Positions 41,995-51,955 of a stretch of 64,000 nt of DNA are shown piece by piece. The notes beneath the pieces were generated by a model. The model was not told the origin of the DNA. It made no database searches and was given only the letters and a program-made list of their open reading frames with translations. Both the position numbers and the translations under genes were made by a program. This DNA is from Stomatobaculum longum (GTDB lineage: Bacteria > Bacillota > Clostridia > Lachnospirales > Lachnospiraceae), in the NCBI GenBank assembly GCA_000242235.1, contig JH590864.1, forward strand, positions 216,610 to 280,609, in the 5' to 3' direction. Each line of letters begins with the position of its first letter. The first letter of the stretch is position 1.

Positions 41995-42498
41995 ATGAAG
42001 AGAAATATGGGTGCGGGAAAAAAAGTTATCACGGCAGTTGTCATCAGCGCTGCGATTTTTGCCGGCAGCTTTGCGGCGCTCGGCGCCAAGAAGAGCGCCT
42101 ATACCTTCCAGAGCGGCGGCGCAAAGATTACCTGCGGCCAGAGCGCCAAGGGGATTCTCAACTCACTCGGCAAGGCGGATAAGATGATTGTCCAGGAAGC
42201 GGTGCAGGGCAACGGCAAGGAGAGAATTTACAGCTTCAAGGGCTTTGAACTCTGTACTTTGAGCGAGAACAACGGCGCACAGAAGGTGCAGTCGGTCTGC
42301 ATTCTCGATAAGAATGTCAGCACCCCGGAGGGCATACGCCTCGGTTCTACGCGCGAGGCGGTCGAGAAGGCGTACGGCACGGGCTGCAAAGAGGACGAGG
42401 GCGTGCTCTATTACACGCTCGGAGACACCGAACTCAAAATTTATCTGACCAATGATGTGGTCGACGGCATCGAATATCTGATCGCGGACAAATCGTAA
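41995..42498 (+). CDS. Secreted or membrane-anchored hypothetical protein
   Basis: 167 residues, family not recognised with certainty. Basic N-terminus, one hydrophobic helix (about 10-30, ending FAALGA) as signal peptide or anchor, then a soluble domain. That domain contains a repeated structural theme, Gxxxxxxxx(L/A)G(K/S), around TCGQSAKGILNSLGK and GIRLGSTREAVEKAYG, as in small SmpA/OmlA-like or BLIP-like folds. ATG 41995 follows GAGAGGAAG; a longer in-frame reading overlaps the CDF gene and is artefactual. Single gene with its own promoter and terminator. Confidence 0.7.
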   Translation: MKRNMGAGKKVITAVVISAAIFAGSFAALGAKKSAYTFQSGGAKITCGQSAKGILNSLGKADKMIVQEAVQGNGKERIYSFKGFELCTLSENNGAQKVQSVCILDKNVSTPEGIRLGSTREAVEKAYGTGCKEDEGVLYYTLGDTELKIYLTNDVVDGIEYLIADKS

Positions 42499-42505
42499 GC
42501 GGAAG

Positions 42506-42531
42506 CGGCGCTCGAAAGGGTGCCGTTTTTT
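42506..42531 (+). terminator. Intrinsic terminator before groES
   Basis: CGGCGCTC (42506-42513), GAAA loop, GGGTGCCG (42518-42525), then six T; two G-U pairs. Confidence 0.85.
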
Positions 42532-42557
42532 ATTTCTTGCAACAAAATCAAAAAAAG

Positions 42558-42584
42558 TTAGCACTCAAACCTTGACACTGCTAA
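42558..42584 (+). promoter_or_regulatory. CIRCE element (HrcA operator) of groESL, degenerate right arm
   Basis: TTAGCACTC-N9-CACTGCTAA. The left arm is the exact CIRCE consensus; the right arm differs from GAGTGCTAA at two positions. The groESL -35 lies in its spacer and right arm. Confidence 0.85.
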
Positions 42585-42600
42585 CAACAAATGTTATAAC
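42572..42600 (+). promoter_or_regulatory. Sigma-A promoter of groESL
   Basis: TTGACA (42572-42577), 17 bp, TATAAC (42595-42600), overlapping CIRCE so that HrcA binding would block RNA polymerase. Confidence 0.85.
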
Positions 42601-42661
42601 TGCTCTTGTTGAGAAGATAAAACAAAATGCAGTTCATGTTTGGTGAAGGAGGCATTGTATT

Positions 42662-42949
42662 ATGAAGCTGGTACCGTTATTTGACCGTGTCGTGCTGAAG
42701 AAGATGGTTGAGGAAGAGACCACCGCATCCGGAATCGTGTTGCCGGGTCAGGGCGACAAGGAGAAGCCGGGTCAGGGCGAGATTATTGCAGTGGGTCCGG
42801 GCGGACTTGTGGACGGCAAGGAAGTCAAGATGCAGGTCAAGGCAGGCGACAAGGTTCTGTACTCGAGATATGCGGGTTCCGATGTGGAGCTCGACGGCGT
42901 GAAGTATGTCGTAATTAAGCAGAGCGATATCCTTGCGGTGATGGAATAA
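42662..42949 (+). CDS. groES: Co-chaperonin GroES (Hsp10)
   Basis: 95 residues, the normal length. MKLVPLFDRVVLKKM at the start, the mobile-loop region TTASGIVLPGQGDKEKPGQG and the C-terminal block YVVIKQSDILAVME are typical. It forms the heptameric lid of GroEL. GTGAAGGAGG ribosome binding site. First gene of groES-groEL under CIRCE/HrcA control; groEL begins 27 bp downstream. Confidence 0.98.
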   Translation: MKLVPLFDRVVLKKMVEEETTASGIVLPGQGDKEKPGQGEIIAVGPGGLVDGKEVKMQVKAGDKVLYSRYAGSDVELDGVKYVVIKQSDILAVME

Positions 42950-44602
<1,653 letters not shown>

Positions 44603-44937
44603 AAGAGCCGCTTCGGCAAAACAAAAACAGAAACAAAGAAAGCGGGCAGTCCGGAAAATCCGGGCTGCCCGCTTTTTGTTGAAGCTTTTGGCTTTCGCCT
44701 GCTGAGCATGGTTCGCTTGCAAAGCAAGTGAACCGTTGCGAAGCAAAAACCCACCCGCTATGCGGGGGAAATAAATCGTTTCACAAGGAAATCACCTTTC
44801 CGTATAAGAGAAGTGTCCAAGCCACGACTGAGAAAGGAAAATAGATGAAAAGATGGTGTAATCCATATAGGGAAGATTCGGCGCACCCCTTGCCGATTCT
44901 TGTTCGCAAAGAGGCGTTGATGGGGAAGCAGTAAGAT
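44603..44937 (+). other. Intergenic region between groEL and rqcH (convergent)
   Basis: 335 bp. It holds the groEL terminator (44639-44678), a second hairpin GGTTCGCTTGC/GCAAGTGAACC (44710-44720 with 44724-44734), and a short CCCGC/GCGGG hairpin near 44755-44768. A 29-codon frame (44845-44934) with AAAGGAAAA upstream encodes MKRWCNPYREDSAHPLPILV and a basic tail. No recognised product. The hairpin at 44710 could act as terminator or as a dispersed repeat. Confidence 0.5.
44639..44678 (+). terminator. Intrinsic terminator after groEL
   Basis: AGCGGGCAG...CTGCCCGCT with inner CCGGA/TCCGG pairing and TTTTT; also symmetrical enough (AAAG...CTTT) to serve the minus strand. Confidence 0.9.
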
Positions 44938-46680
44938 TTATATCTCCGCCCGCGGTTTTGCCATCATGGACCAGTTGCTGTGGTAGATCACAAAGCCGGG
45001 CGGTGCGCCGTTTACCTTTTTCACATTGCGGCGCTGCAGGTAATCGATTTCCACCTTGTCCTGATCCCGCCCTTTGGAATAGTAGGCGGCGAGAGCGGCA
45101 GCCTCTTCAAAGCAGCGGTCCGGGAGTTCCTGTCCGTTCGCTTTGACGATCACGTGGGAGCCCGGCATGCCCTTCGCGTGGAACCACCAGTCGGAGCCGG
45201 AAGCTACTTTGAAGGTGAGCTCTTCGTTCTGGAAATTGTTCTTGCCGACATAGATATCAAAGCCGTCACTGGAGCGGAAGTGAAGCGGGTGCGACTGGAT
45301 TTTTTGCGGGCGTTTTCCTTTCGGCGAGCGCTGGCGTTTCACATATTGGAAGGCAGCGAGTTCCTCCCGAATTTCGGCGAGATCGCTCTCCTCGGTCGCG
45401 AGCTCCAGGGCAGTCAAAACGGAGGAGAGGTGTGCTTCTTCCTGCACGGTTTTTTCGAGCTCCTGATCGACTGCAAGCTCGGTGCGCTTTAACTTGGCGT
45501 AGCGGTCAAAATATTTTTTGGCATTCTCGGCCGGCGTCAGATTTTTGTCGAGCGGAATCCGAAGAGGCTTGTTGTCATCGTAAAAGTTTTCGGCGACGAA
45601 GGAGTCTGCGCCCGGCGGTACCTGAAAGGCGTAGGTATTCAGGAGGTCACCATAGACGCGGTACTTCTCTTTTTTCTGACTGTCGGCGAGCTGTTTTTCC
45701 TGTAGGATACGCTTCCGCTGGCTGCGCTCCAAATGGTTCTGCACGAGGCGACGGAGATCCGCGGATTTTTGCCGCATCCGGGCGCTCTTCGCGCGGAGCG
45801 AATAGTAGGAATAGAGAAGTTCGCTCATCGAGTCATAGGCGCGCAGAGAGAGTCCTTCGGCTTCGAGCATTGCGAGCGGCAGTGCGGCAAATTCGACGGG
45901 GAGTTCATCCCTGACATACATGACGGGAGAAAACTGTCCGTTGCGAACTTTTTCGATGACGCTCTCAAAAGTCGCAAAGAGCCGCACCGTTTCTTCGGGC
46001 CGCAAATCGGAAAACCCGGCGCGCGGGTCAATCGAAGTGCGGTACAGGATGTCCTGGGCTGCGAGCGAAGAGATGCCGGAGAAGGCAGCGGAGAGAGCGC
46101 GGTCCAGCGGAAGGCCGCTCTCCGCGGCGAGGGCGGCGGCAAAGGTCTCTTCCGTGAGCGAGAGCGGATTGGTTTTCTGTAATTTCTCGGGGACAAAATA
46201 GGGGCGGCCCGGCAGCACTTCGCGGAGCGAACTCACACTCGCGGGGACGCGGCGCATGCTGTCTAGGATAACATTGCTTTCATCGGTAAAGATAATGTTC
46301 GAATACTTGCCCATGAGCTCCACATAGAGGGCGCGCGGCGCAATGTCTCCGAGTTCATTGAACTGCGTCGTCTCAATGCGGACAATGCGCTCCAGCCCCA
46401 GCTGTTCGATCGCGGTGATCTTGCCGGAGCCGATGTGTTTCCGGAGTAACATCGCAAAGCCGGGCGCCGTGAGCGGGCTCGGTTTGTTCTCGCGCTGCAG
46501 ATAGAGGAGCGGGAGGGCAGCCTCGCAGGAAATCAGGAGGCGGTGCTGGGACGCATTGTTTTTAATGGTCAGAAGGAGCTCATTGTTCTCGGGCATCGCG
46601 ATTTTCTGGATATGCCCGCCGAGCAGAGTGCGTCGCAACTCTTGCACGAGTGCGGCGATGACAATACCGTCTAAAGCCAT
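44938..46680 (-). CDS. rqcH: Rqc2-homologue RqcH (NFACT protein, ribosome quality control)
   Basis: 580 residues. The NFACT-N domain (MALDGIVIAALVQELRR...) is followed by helix-hairpin-helix and long coiled-coil segments (about 290-450, KYFDRYAKLKRTE...), then the NFACT-R domain with WWFHAKGMPGSHVIVK. RqcH binds 50S subunits carrying stalled nascent chains and recruits tRNA-Ala to add C-terminal alanine tails that mark them for degradation. Older names are fibronectin-binding protein or FbpA. The start codon at 46678-46680 has GAAAGGAAA upstream on the minus strand. It is divergent from topA. Confidence 0.93.
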   Translation of the reverse strand: MALDGIVIAALVQELRRTLLGGHIQKIAMPENNELLLTIKNNASQHRLLISCEAALPLLYLQRENKPSPLTAPGFAMLLRKHIGSGKITAIEQLGLERIVRIETTQFNELGDIAPRALYVELMGKYSNIIFTDESNVILDSMRRVPASVSSLREVLPGRPYFVPEKLQKTNPLSLTEETFAAALAAESGLPLDRALSAAFSGISSLAAQDILYRTSIDPRAGFSDLRPEETVRLFATFESVIEKVRNGQFSPVMYVRDELPVEFAALPLAMLEAEGLSLRAYDSMSELLYSYYSLRAKSARMRQKSADLRRLVQNHLERSQRKRILQEKQLADSQKKEKYRVYGDLLNTYAFQVPPGADSFVAENFYDDNKPLRIPLDKNLTPAENAKKYFDRYAKLKRTELAVDQELEKTVQEEAHLSSVLTALELATEESDLAEIREELAAFQYVKRQRSPKGKRPQKIQSHPLHFRSSDGFDIYVGKNNFQNEELTFKVASGSDWWFHAKGMPGSHVIVKANGQELPDRCFEEAAALAAYYSKGRDQDKVEIDYLQRRNVKKVNGAPPGFVIYHSNWSMMAKPRAEI

Positions 46681-46753
46681 AGGTTTTCCTTTCTGTAATC
46701 GGATATTTATCGGCGTAAAAGCCTAAAAATGATGGCTTGCAAGGGAAACATAC

Positions 46754-46782
46754 TTGCAAACTTTTGAGAAATGCGGTAAGGT
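46754..46782 (+). promoter_or_regulatory. Candidate promoter of topA
   Basis: TTGCAA (46754-46759), 17 bp, TAAGGT (46777-46782). The -10 is imperfect. Confidence 0.4.
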
Positions 46783-46863
46783 AAAACACGCTTTCTTACT
46801 ATAGGAGCTATTTCGCATTTTTTCCGCGGAAATAACAATACTTTTTGAGAGGAATGCAATCAC

Positions 46864-48954
46864 ATGGCGTCAAATTTAGTGATCGTAGAGTCACCTGCGA
46901 AGGTGAAGACAATTAAAAAGTTTTTGGGATCCAATTATGTGGTGGACGCGAGTCAGGGACATGTTCGCGACCTCCCGAAATCACAGCTCGGCATCGATGT
47001 CGAGCACGGATATGAACCAAAGTATATCACAATTCGCGGAAAAGGAGATGTACTCGCAAAACTTCGGAAAGAAGTGAAGAAAGCGGACAAGATTTATCTT
47101 GCAACGGACCCGGACCGCGAGGGAGAGGCCATCAGCTGGCATCTGCAAAAAGCGCTGAAACTGGAGGAGACAGGGAAAAAGGTATACCGCATTACGTTCA
47201 ATGAAATCACAAAGAACGCTGTTCGCGAGAGCATCAAGCATCCGAGAGAGATTGATATGGATCTGGTCGATGCACAGCAGACACGCCGCATCCTGGACCG
47301 CATGGTGGGCTACAGCATAAGCCCCCTGCTCTGGGCCAAGGTGAAGCGCGGGCTCTCCGCCGGCAGAGTGCAGTCGGTCGCGCTTCGTATGATATGCGAC
47401 CGCGAGGCGGAAATCGAGGCCTTCGTGCCGAAAGAGTACTGGTCCCTCGAAGCAATCACGCACGCAGCAGGCGGCAAAAAGCCGCTGAAGGCGCGCTACT
47501 ACGGGGTCGGTAAGGAAAAGATGGAACTTCACAGCGAGGCGGAATGCCTTTCGGTCATCAAAGACTGCGAGGGCAAGCCGCTTCTCGTGCAGGAAATCAA
47601 AAAGAGTGAGCGGAGCCGGAAAGCGCCGCTGCCCTTCACCACTTCGACTTTGCAGCAGGAAGCATCAAAACGCCTGAATTTCTCGACGCAAAAGACCATG
47701 CGTATCGCGCAGCAGCTCTACGAGGGCGTCGAGGTCGAGGGCAGAGGTACCATCGCACTGATTACTTATCTGAGAACCGACAGCACGCGTGTCGCCGAAG
47801 AGGCGGATGCCGCGGCGCGGGCGTATATCCGTGAGAACTACGGGGAAACGTATGTCGCTGCCGAGCGAAAGGAGAAACAGGGTGGGCAGAAGATTCAGGA
47901 TGCCCACGAGGCCATTCGCCCGATTGACATCACGCTGACACCGGCGACGGTAAAAGCCTCGCTGTCCCGCGACCAGTTCCGCCTCTATCAGCTGATCTGG
48001 AAGCGCTTTGCGGCGGGACGCATGCAGGAGGCGGTCTATGCCTCCACTTCGGTCAAACTGGTCTGTGGCGAGCACCGCTTTTCCCTCTCCGGCTCTTCGC
48101 TTAAGTTCTCGGGCTTCATGGAAGTCTACAGCGACAGCGAGGAGGAAGAGGAGGAGAAGCCGGATGCGGCGCTTTTAAAGCTCAGCGAGGGCGAGGAACT
48201 TGTGCTCGAGGGCTTTGACAAGGAGCGGCATTTTACGCAGCCGCCGGCGCATTACACCGAGGCAAGTCTGGTTCGCGCGATGGAGGAACAGGGCATCGGT
48301 CGCCCGAGTACTTATGCACCGACCATCACGACGATACTGGCGCGGCGCTATGTGATCAAAGAGCAGAAAAACCTCTATGTCACGGAGCTCGGTCAGGTCG
48401 TAAACCGCATGATGGTGAAGTCGTTTCCGGTTATCGTGGAGCCACAATTCACGGCGAATCTGGAACGCTTGCTTGACTCGGTCGGAGAGGGTAAAATGAA
48501 TTGGAAGACTGTCGTTGAGAATTTTTATCCGGATCTCAACGCAGCCGTCAAGCAGGCGGAAAAAGAGCTGGAGAGCGTAAAAATTGCAGACGAAGAGAGT
48601 GATGTCGACTGCGAGCTCTGCGGCAGACGCATGGTGATCAAGTACGGACCGCACGGCAAGTTTCTCGCGTGTCCGGGCTTTCCGGAGTGCCGGAATACGA
48701 AACCCTATCTCGAAAAGATCGGGGTCAAATGTCCGAAGTGCGGCGGTGAGCTGGTACGCAAGAGAACGAAGAAGGGACGCATTTACTACGGCTGCGAAAA
48801 CAATCCGACCTGTGAGTTCATGAGTTGGGCCAAGCCGTCGGAGAAGCGTTGCCCGAAGTGCGGCGGGTATATGACAGAGAGAGGCAATAAGCTGGTCTGT
48901 GCCGATGAGGCGTGCGGTTACAGCGAGGTGCTCGGAAAGGAGGACAAGGGCTGA
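46864..48954 (+). CDS. topA: DNA topoisomerase I (type IA)
   Basis: 696 residues that relax negative supercoils. The TOPRIM domain starts LVIVESPAKVKTIKKFLG and has the acidic DPDREGEAI. The catalytic tyrosine is in ITYLRTDSTR (Tyr302). GLSAGRVQSVALRMICDRE is the strand-gate signature. Three C-terminal four-cysteine zinc modules follow (CELCGRR...CPGFPEC, CPKCGGE...CENNPTC, CPKCGGY...CADEAC, about 580-690). The last gene before codY, 59 bp upstream of it; an intervening terminator was not seen. Confidence 0.97.
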   Translation: MASNLVIVESPAKVKTIKKFLGSNYVVDASQGHVRDLPKSQLGIDVEHGYEPKYITIRGKGDVLAKLRKEVKKADKIYLATDPDREGEAISWHLQKALKLEETGKKVYRITFNEITKNAVRESIKHPREIDMDLVDAQQTRRILDRMVGYSISPLLWAKVKRGLSAGRVQSVALRMICDREAEIEAFVPKEYWSLEAITHAAGGKKPLKARYYGVGKEKMELHSEAECLSVIKDCEGKPLLVQEIKKSERSRKAPLPFTTSTLQQEASKRLNFSTQKTMRIAQQLYEGVEVEGRGTIALITYLRTDSTRVAEEADAAARAYIRENYGETYVAAERKEKQGGQKIQDAHEAIRPIDITLTPATVKASLSRDQFRLYQLIWKRFAAGRMQEAVYASTSVKLVCGEHRFSLSGSSLKFSGFMEVYSDSEEEEEEKPDAALLKLSEGEELVLEGFDKERHFTQPPAHYTEASLVRAMEEQGIGRPSTYAPTITTILARRYVIKEQKNLYVTELGQVVNRMMVKSFPVIVEPQFTANLERLLDSVGEGKMNWKTVVENFYPDLNAAVKQAEKELESVKIADEESDVDCELCGRRMVIKYGPHGKFLACPGFPECRNTKPYLEKIGVKCPKCGGELVRKRTKKGRIYYGCENNPTCEFMSWAKPSEKRCPKCGGYMTERGNKLVCADEACGYSEVLGKEDKG

Positions 48955-49013
48955 GAAGTTTAATTGCAGCAAAGAAATAACAACCGGGTTAACGACATAC
49001 GAGGAGAGACATC

Positions 49014-49823
49014 ATGAGCGTGCAATTACTTGATAAAACCAGAAAGATAAACCAGTTGCTGCAAAACGGCAGAAGCATGAAGGTAAAGTTCAGCGACATT
49101 CTGACTGTACTGAGCAATGTACTGGATGGCAGTACCCTGGTCATCAGCAAGAAGGGTAAGATTCTTGGTACAGGCGGTATCGGCGGGGGAGAGAAGGAAG
49201 AGTTTTGCGGTCTCCTGTCCGGCAAGGTGGGCAGTTTTGCCGACCCGTTGTTAAACGAGCGGCTGCTTGCCATTTTGTCGACCAAGGAGAATGTGAATCT
49301 GGAAACACTGGGATTTGCGCGCGAGGCGGTGCAGAACCGCCAGGCGCTTGTTACACCGATCTACATTGCAGGTGAGCGTCTTGGAACTTTGATGGCATAC
49401 AAGGAAGCGGCCTTCACCATTGACGATATCATCGTGAGCGAATATACCGCGATGGTAATCGGCATGGCGATGCGCCAGAGCGTGAACGAAGAATATCAGG
49501 AAGAGGCGAGAAAACTCCAGATTGTGCGCGGGGCAATTCAGACTTTGAGTTTTTCAGAGCTCGAAGCAGTCACGCACATCTTCAGCGAGCTGAATGGGAC
49601 CGAGGGCGTCCTGGTCGCGAGCAAGATCGCAGACCGGGTCGGCATCACCCGCTCCGTAATCGTAAATGCACTCCGGAAGTTTGAGAGCGCGGGCGTCATT
49701 GAGAGCCGTTCAAGCGGTATGCGGGGTACCTACATCAAAATTTTGAATGACGCGGTCTTCGACGAGATCGCTGCCTATCAGGAGGAGAACGGCAAGCGGC
49801 GGACAGCTGCCGCAAAGCGATAA
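49014..49823 (+). CDS. codY: GTP-sensing pleiotropic regulator CodY
   Basis: 269 residues. The N-terminal GAF domain (LLDKTRKINQLLQNG start) binds branched-chain amino acids, and a C-terminal winged helix (ASKIADRVGITRSVIVNALR, then SSGMRGTYIKILND) binds AATTTTCWGAAAATT. CodY represses nutrient-stress genes when GTP and branched-chain amino acids are plentiful. It lies between topA and rpsB-tsf. GAGGAGAG ribosome binding site. No full CodY box was noticed in the window. Confidence 0.97.
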   Translation: MSVQLLDKTRKINQLLQNGRSMKVKFSDILTVLSNVLDGSTLVISKKGKILGTGGIGGGEKEEFCGLLSGKVGSFADPLLNERLLAILSTKENVNLETLGFAREAVQNRQALVTPIYIAGERLGTLMAYKEAAFTIDDIIVSEYTAMVIGMAMRQSVNEEYQEEARKLQIVRGAIQTLSFSELEAVTHIFSELNGTEGVLVASKIADRVGITRSVIVNALRKFESAGVIESRSSGMRGTYIKILNDAVFDEIAAYQEENGKRRTAAAKR

Positions 49824-49890
49824 AATCCTTTTGCAATATGGCAAGAAAAGTGATAAAGTAAGATAGTTACGGGATTTTTCCCAGACAACA

Positions 49891-49950
49891 CGTCGGCCGA
49901 GGCGTGCGCCGGGTGCTGCGAGAGCAGTGGTGCGCGCCGAAAGGCCGGCG
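49891..49950 (+). ncRNA. Structured leader of rpsB mRNA (candidate S2 autoregulatory element)
   Basis: Three nested helices form one long arm: CGTCGGCC/GGCCGGCG (49891-49898 with 49943-49950), GGCGTGCGCC/GGTGCGCGCC (49901-49910 with 49929-49938) and CTGC-GAGA-GCAG (49916-49927) capped by a GNRA tetraloop. Internal loops GA and GAAA separate the first two. It lies 30 nt before the rpsB start. Ribosomal-protein leaders often bind their own product; binding by S2 is an inference. Confidence 0.65.
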
Positions 49951-49979
49951 GAAGAACAAACCCTCAGGAGGAAAAAAAC

Positions 49980-50747
49980 ATGGGCGTAGTATCAATGAAG
50001 CAGCTTTTAGAGGCAGGTGTGCACTTCGGTCACCAGACGAGACGCTGGAACCCCAAGATGGCACCGTACATCTACACGGAGAGAAACGGCATCCACATCA
50101 TCGATCTGCAGAAGACAGTCGGCATGGTGGACGATGCTTACAAGGCAGTCATGGACATTGCGGCTGCGGGCGGCACGATTCTCTTTGTCGGCACGAAGAA
50201 GCAGGCGCAGGATGCCATCAAGGAAGAGGCAGAGCGCTGCGGCCAGTTCTACGTGAACGAGAGATGGCTCGGTGGCATGCTCACCAACTTCAAGACCATT
50301 CAGTCCAGAGTTAAGAGACTGCGCCAGATCGAGGAGATGAGCCAGGACGGCACCTTCGACCGCCTTCCGAAGAAGGAAGTGACGGAGCTCAAGAAGGAGC
50401 TCGAGAAGCTCGAGAAGAACCTCGGCGGCATCAAGGATATGAAGAAGATCCCGGACGCAATCGTGATTATCGACCCGAAGAAGGAGCACATCTGCGTTAC
50501 GGAAGCACATAAGCTGAACATCCCGCTGATTGGCATTGCGGATACGAACTCGGATCCGGAAGAGCTGACCTATGTGATCCCGGGCAACGACGACGCAATC
50601 CGCGCGGTGAGACTCATTGTCTCCAAGCTCGCAGACGCTGTTGTTGAGGCACACCAGGGTGAGGAGAACCGCAGCGAGGAAGTCGCAGAGGGCGATGACA
50701 CGGCTGCAGGCGCAATCAAGGCGGCAATTGAAGCAAACGCGCGATAA
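49980..50747 (+). CDS. rpsB: 30S ribosomal protein S2
   Basis: 255 residues. The start [26 protein letters not shown] and the block [19 protein letters not shown] [14 protein letters not shown] are diagnostic; [28 protein letters not shown] closes the core. An acidic tail follows. S2 joins late in 30S assembly. CAGGAGGAA ribosome binding site. The long structured leader upstream suggests feedback control, and tsf follows 25 bp downstream in the classic rpsB-tsf operon. Confidence 0.98.
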   Translation: MGVVSMKQLLEAGVHFGHQTRRWNPKMAPYIYTERNGIHIIDLQKTVGMVDDAYKAVMDIAAAGGTILFVGTKKQAQDAIKEEAERCGQFYVNERWLGGMLTNFKTIQSRVKRLRQIEEMSQDGTFDRLPKKEVTELKKELEKLEKNLGGIKDMKKIPDAIVIIDPKKEHICVTEAHKLNIPLIGIADTNSDPEELTYVIPGNDDAIRAVRLIVSKLADAVVEAHQGEENRSEEVAEGDDTAAGAIKAAIEANAR

Positions 50748-50772
50748 GCAATCAGGCGAGAGGAGAGAAAAA

Positions 50773-51714
50773 ATGGGTGCAATTACAGCGGCAATGGTAA
50801 AAGAGCTCAGAGAGCTCACCGGCGCAGGCATGATGGACAGCAAGAAGGCTCTCGCGGCAGTTGAGGGCGACATGGAAAAGGCAATCGAGTTCCTCCGTGA
50901 GAAGGGACTCGCAGGCGCGCAGAAGAAGGCGAGCCGCATCGCAGCCGAGGGTATGGTTGCTGTGCTTGTCAGCGAGGACGGCAAGAAGGGCGTTGCGGTC
51001 GAAGTGAACGCAGAGACCGACTTCGTCGCGAAGAACGAGAAGTTCAGAACCTATGTCGGCGAGGTTGCGCAGCAGGCGTTGAACACCGATGCGACGGACC
51101 TCGAGGGCTTCCTCGCAGAGCCGTGGACGGCAGATCCGTCTCTCACGGTCAAGGAAGAGCTCTCCTCGATGATTTCCGTGATCGGTGAGAAGCTTGACAT
51201 CCGTCGCTTCCGTCAGCTTAAGGAGGAGAACGGTTTCGTCGAGTCCTATGTCCACGCGGGCGGAAAGATCGGCGTTCTCCTTGCGGTCGAGACCGATGTC
51301 GTGAACGATGCGGTTAAAGAGATGGCGAAGAATGTCGCAATGCAGGTCGCAGCACTGAAGCCGCTCTACACGAGCGATGCCGAGGTCGATGCGGACTACC
51401 TCGAGAAGGAGAGAGAGATTCTCGCGGCACAGATTAAGAATGACCCGAAGATGGCAAACAAGCCGGAGAAGGTCATTGAGGGCGCAGTGCAGGGCCGTCT
51501 CCAGAAGGAGCTGAAAGAAATCTGCCTTCTGGACCAGGTCTATGTCAAGGCTGAGGACGGCAAGCAGAATGTCGCTTCCTACGTAGCTTCGGTCGCAAAG
51601 GCCAACCAGGCGCACATCACAATCAAGACCTTTGTCCGTTATGAGACCGGCGAGGGCCTTGAGCATAAGAGCGAGAACTTTGCGGAAGAAGTCGCAAAGC
51701 AGATGCAGGGCTAA
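50773..51714 (+). CDS. tsf: Translation elongation factor Ts
   Basis: 313 residues. ITAAMVKELRELTGAGMMD with KKALAAVEGDMEKAIEFLR is the N-terminal UBA-like module that contacts EF-Tu; AVEVNAETDFVAKN is the core signature. It releases GDP from EF-Tu. I start at ATG 50773 (AGGAGAG upstream); the longer open frame begins inside rpsB. A strong terminator follows, ending the rpsB-tsf operon. Confidence 0.98.
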   Translation: MGAITAAMVKELRELTGAGMMDSKKALAAVEGDMEKAIEFLREKGLAGAQKKASRIAAEGMVAVLVSEDGKKGVAVEVNAETDFVAKNEKFRTYVGEVAQQALNTDATDLEGFLAEPWTADPSLTVKEELSSMISVIGEKLDIRRFRQLKEENGFVESYVHAGGKIGVLLAVETDVVNDAVKEMAKNVAMQVAALKPLYTSDAEVDADYLEKEREILAAQIKNDPKMANKPEKVIEGAVQGRLQKELKEICLLDQVYVKAEDGKQNVASYVASVAKANQAHITIKTFVRYETGEGLEHKSENFAEEVAKQMQG

Positions 51715-51737
51715 AAAGCACCTGCGAGACCATACGA

Positions 51738-51778
51738 AAAAGAGCGAATCGGCGCGGTTGCGCCGGTTCGCTCTTTTT
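51738..51778 (+). terminator. Intrinsic terminator after tsf
   Basis: AAGAGCGAA...TTCGCTCTT outer stem with inner GGCGC/GCGCC pairing, then T-run. Confidence 0.92.
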
Positions 51779-51826
51779 ATATGCTGCCGCAGAGCAGAAA
51801 AAACAGTGAGATTATAGAAAACAAAC

Positions 51827-51855
51827 TTGACAATTATAGGCAACTATCATAGTAT
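51827..51855 (+). promoter_or_regulatory. Promoter and palindromic operator of the iron-uptake operon
   Basis: TTGACA (51827-51832), 17 bp, TAGTAT (51850-51855): strong sigma-A promoter. Its spacer holds ATAG-GCAA-CTAT (51836-51847), a palindrome placed to block polymerase. Its form recalls DtxR/IdeR-type iron boxes, but the regulator is not identified. Confidence 0.7.
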
Positions 51856-51880
51856 TAAGAAAAGCAATGCGCAAAGCATC

Positions 51881-51911
51881 ATACAAATTCCAAGGAATTT
51901 GTATTTTTTTT
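51881..51911 (+). terminator. Terminator/attenuator between the iron-operon promoter and its first gene
   Basis: ATACAAATTC (51881-51890) pairs with GAATTTGTAT (51895-51904) across a CAAG loop, followed by a run of eight T (51904-51911). It lies about 20-50 nt after the predicted transcription start and 44 bp before the first start codon. An upstream hairpin ATGC-GCAAA-GCAT (about 51867-51879) could belong to the same leader. Confidence 0.8.
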
Positions 51912-51955
51912 GCCGCGCGTGTTAGCTAAATTTAACCTTTGTGAGGACGGTGATT

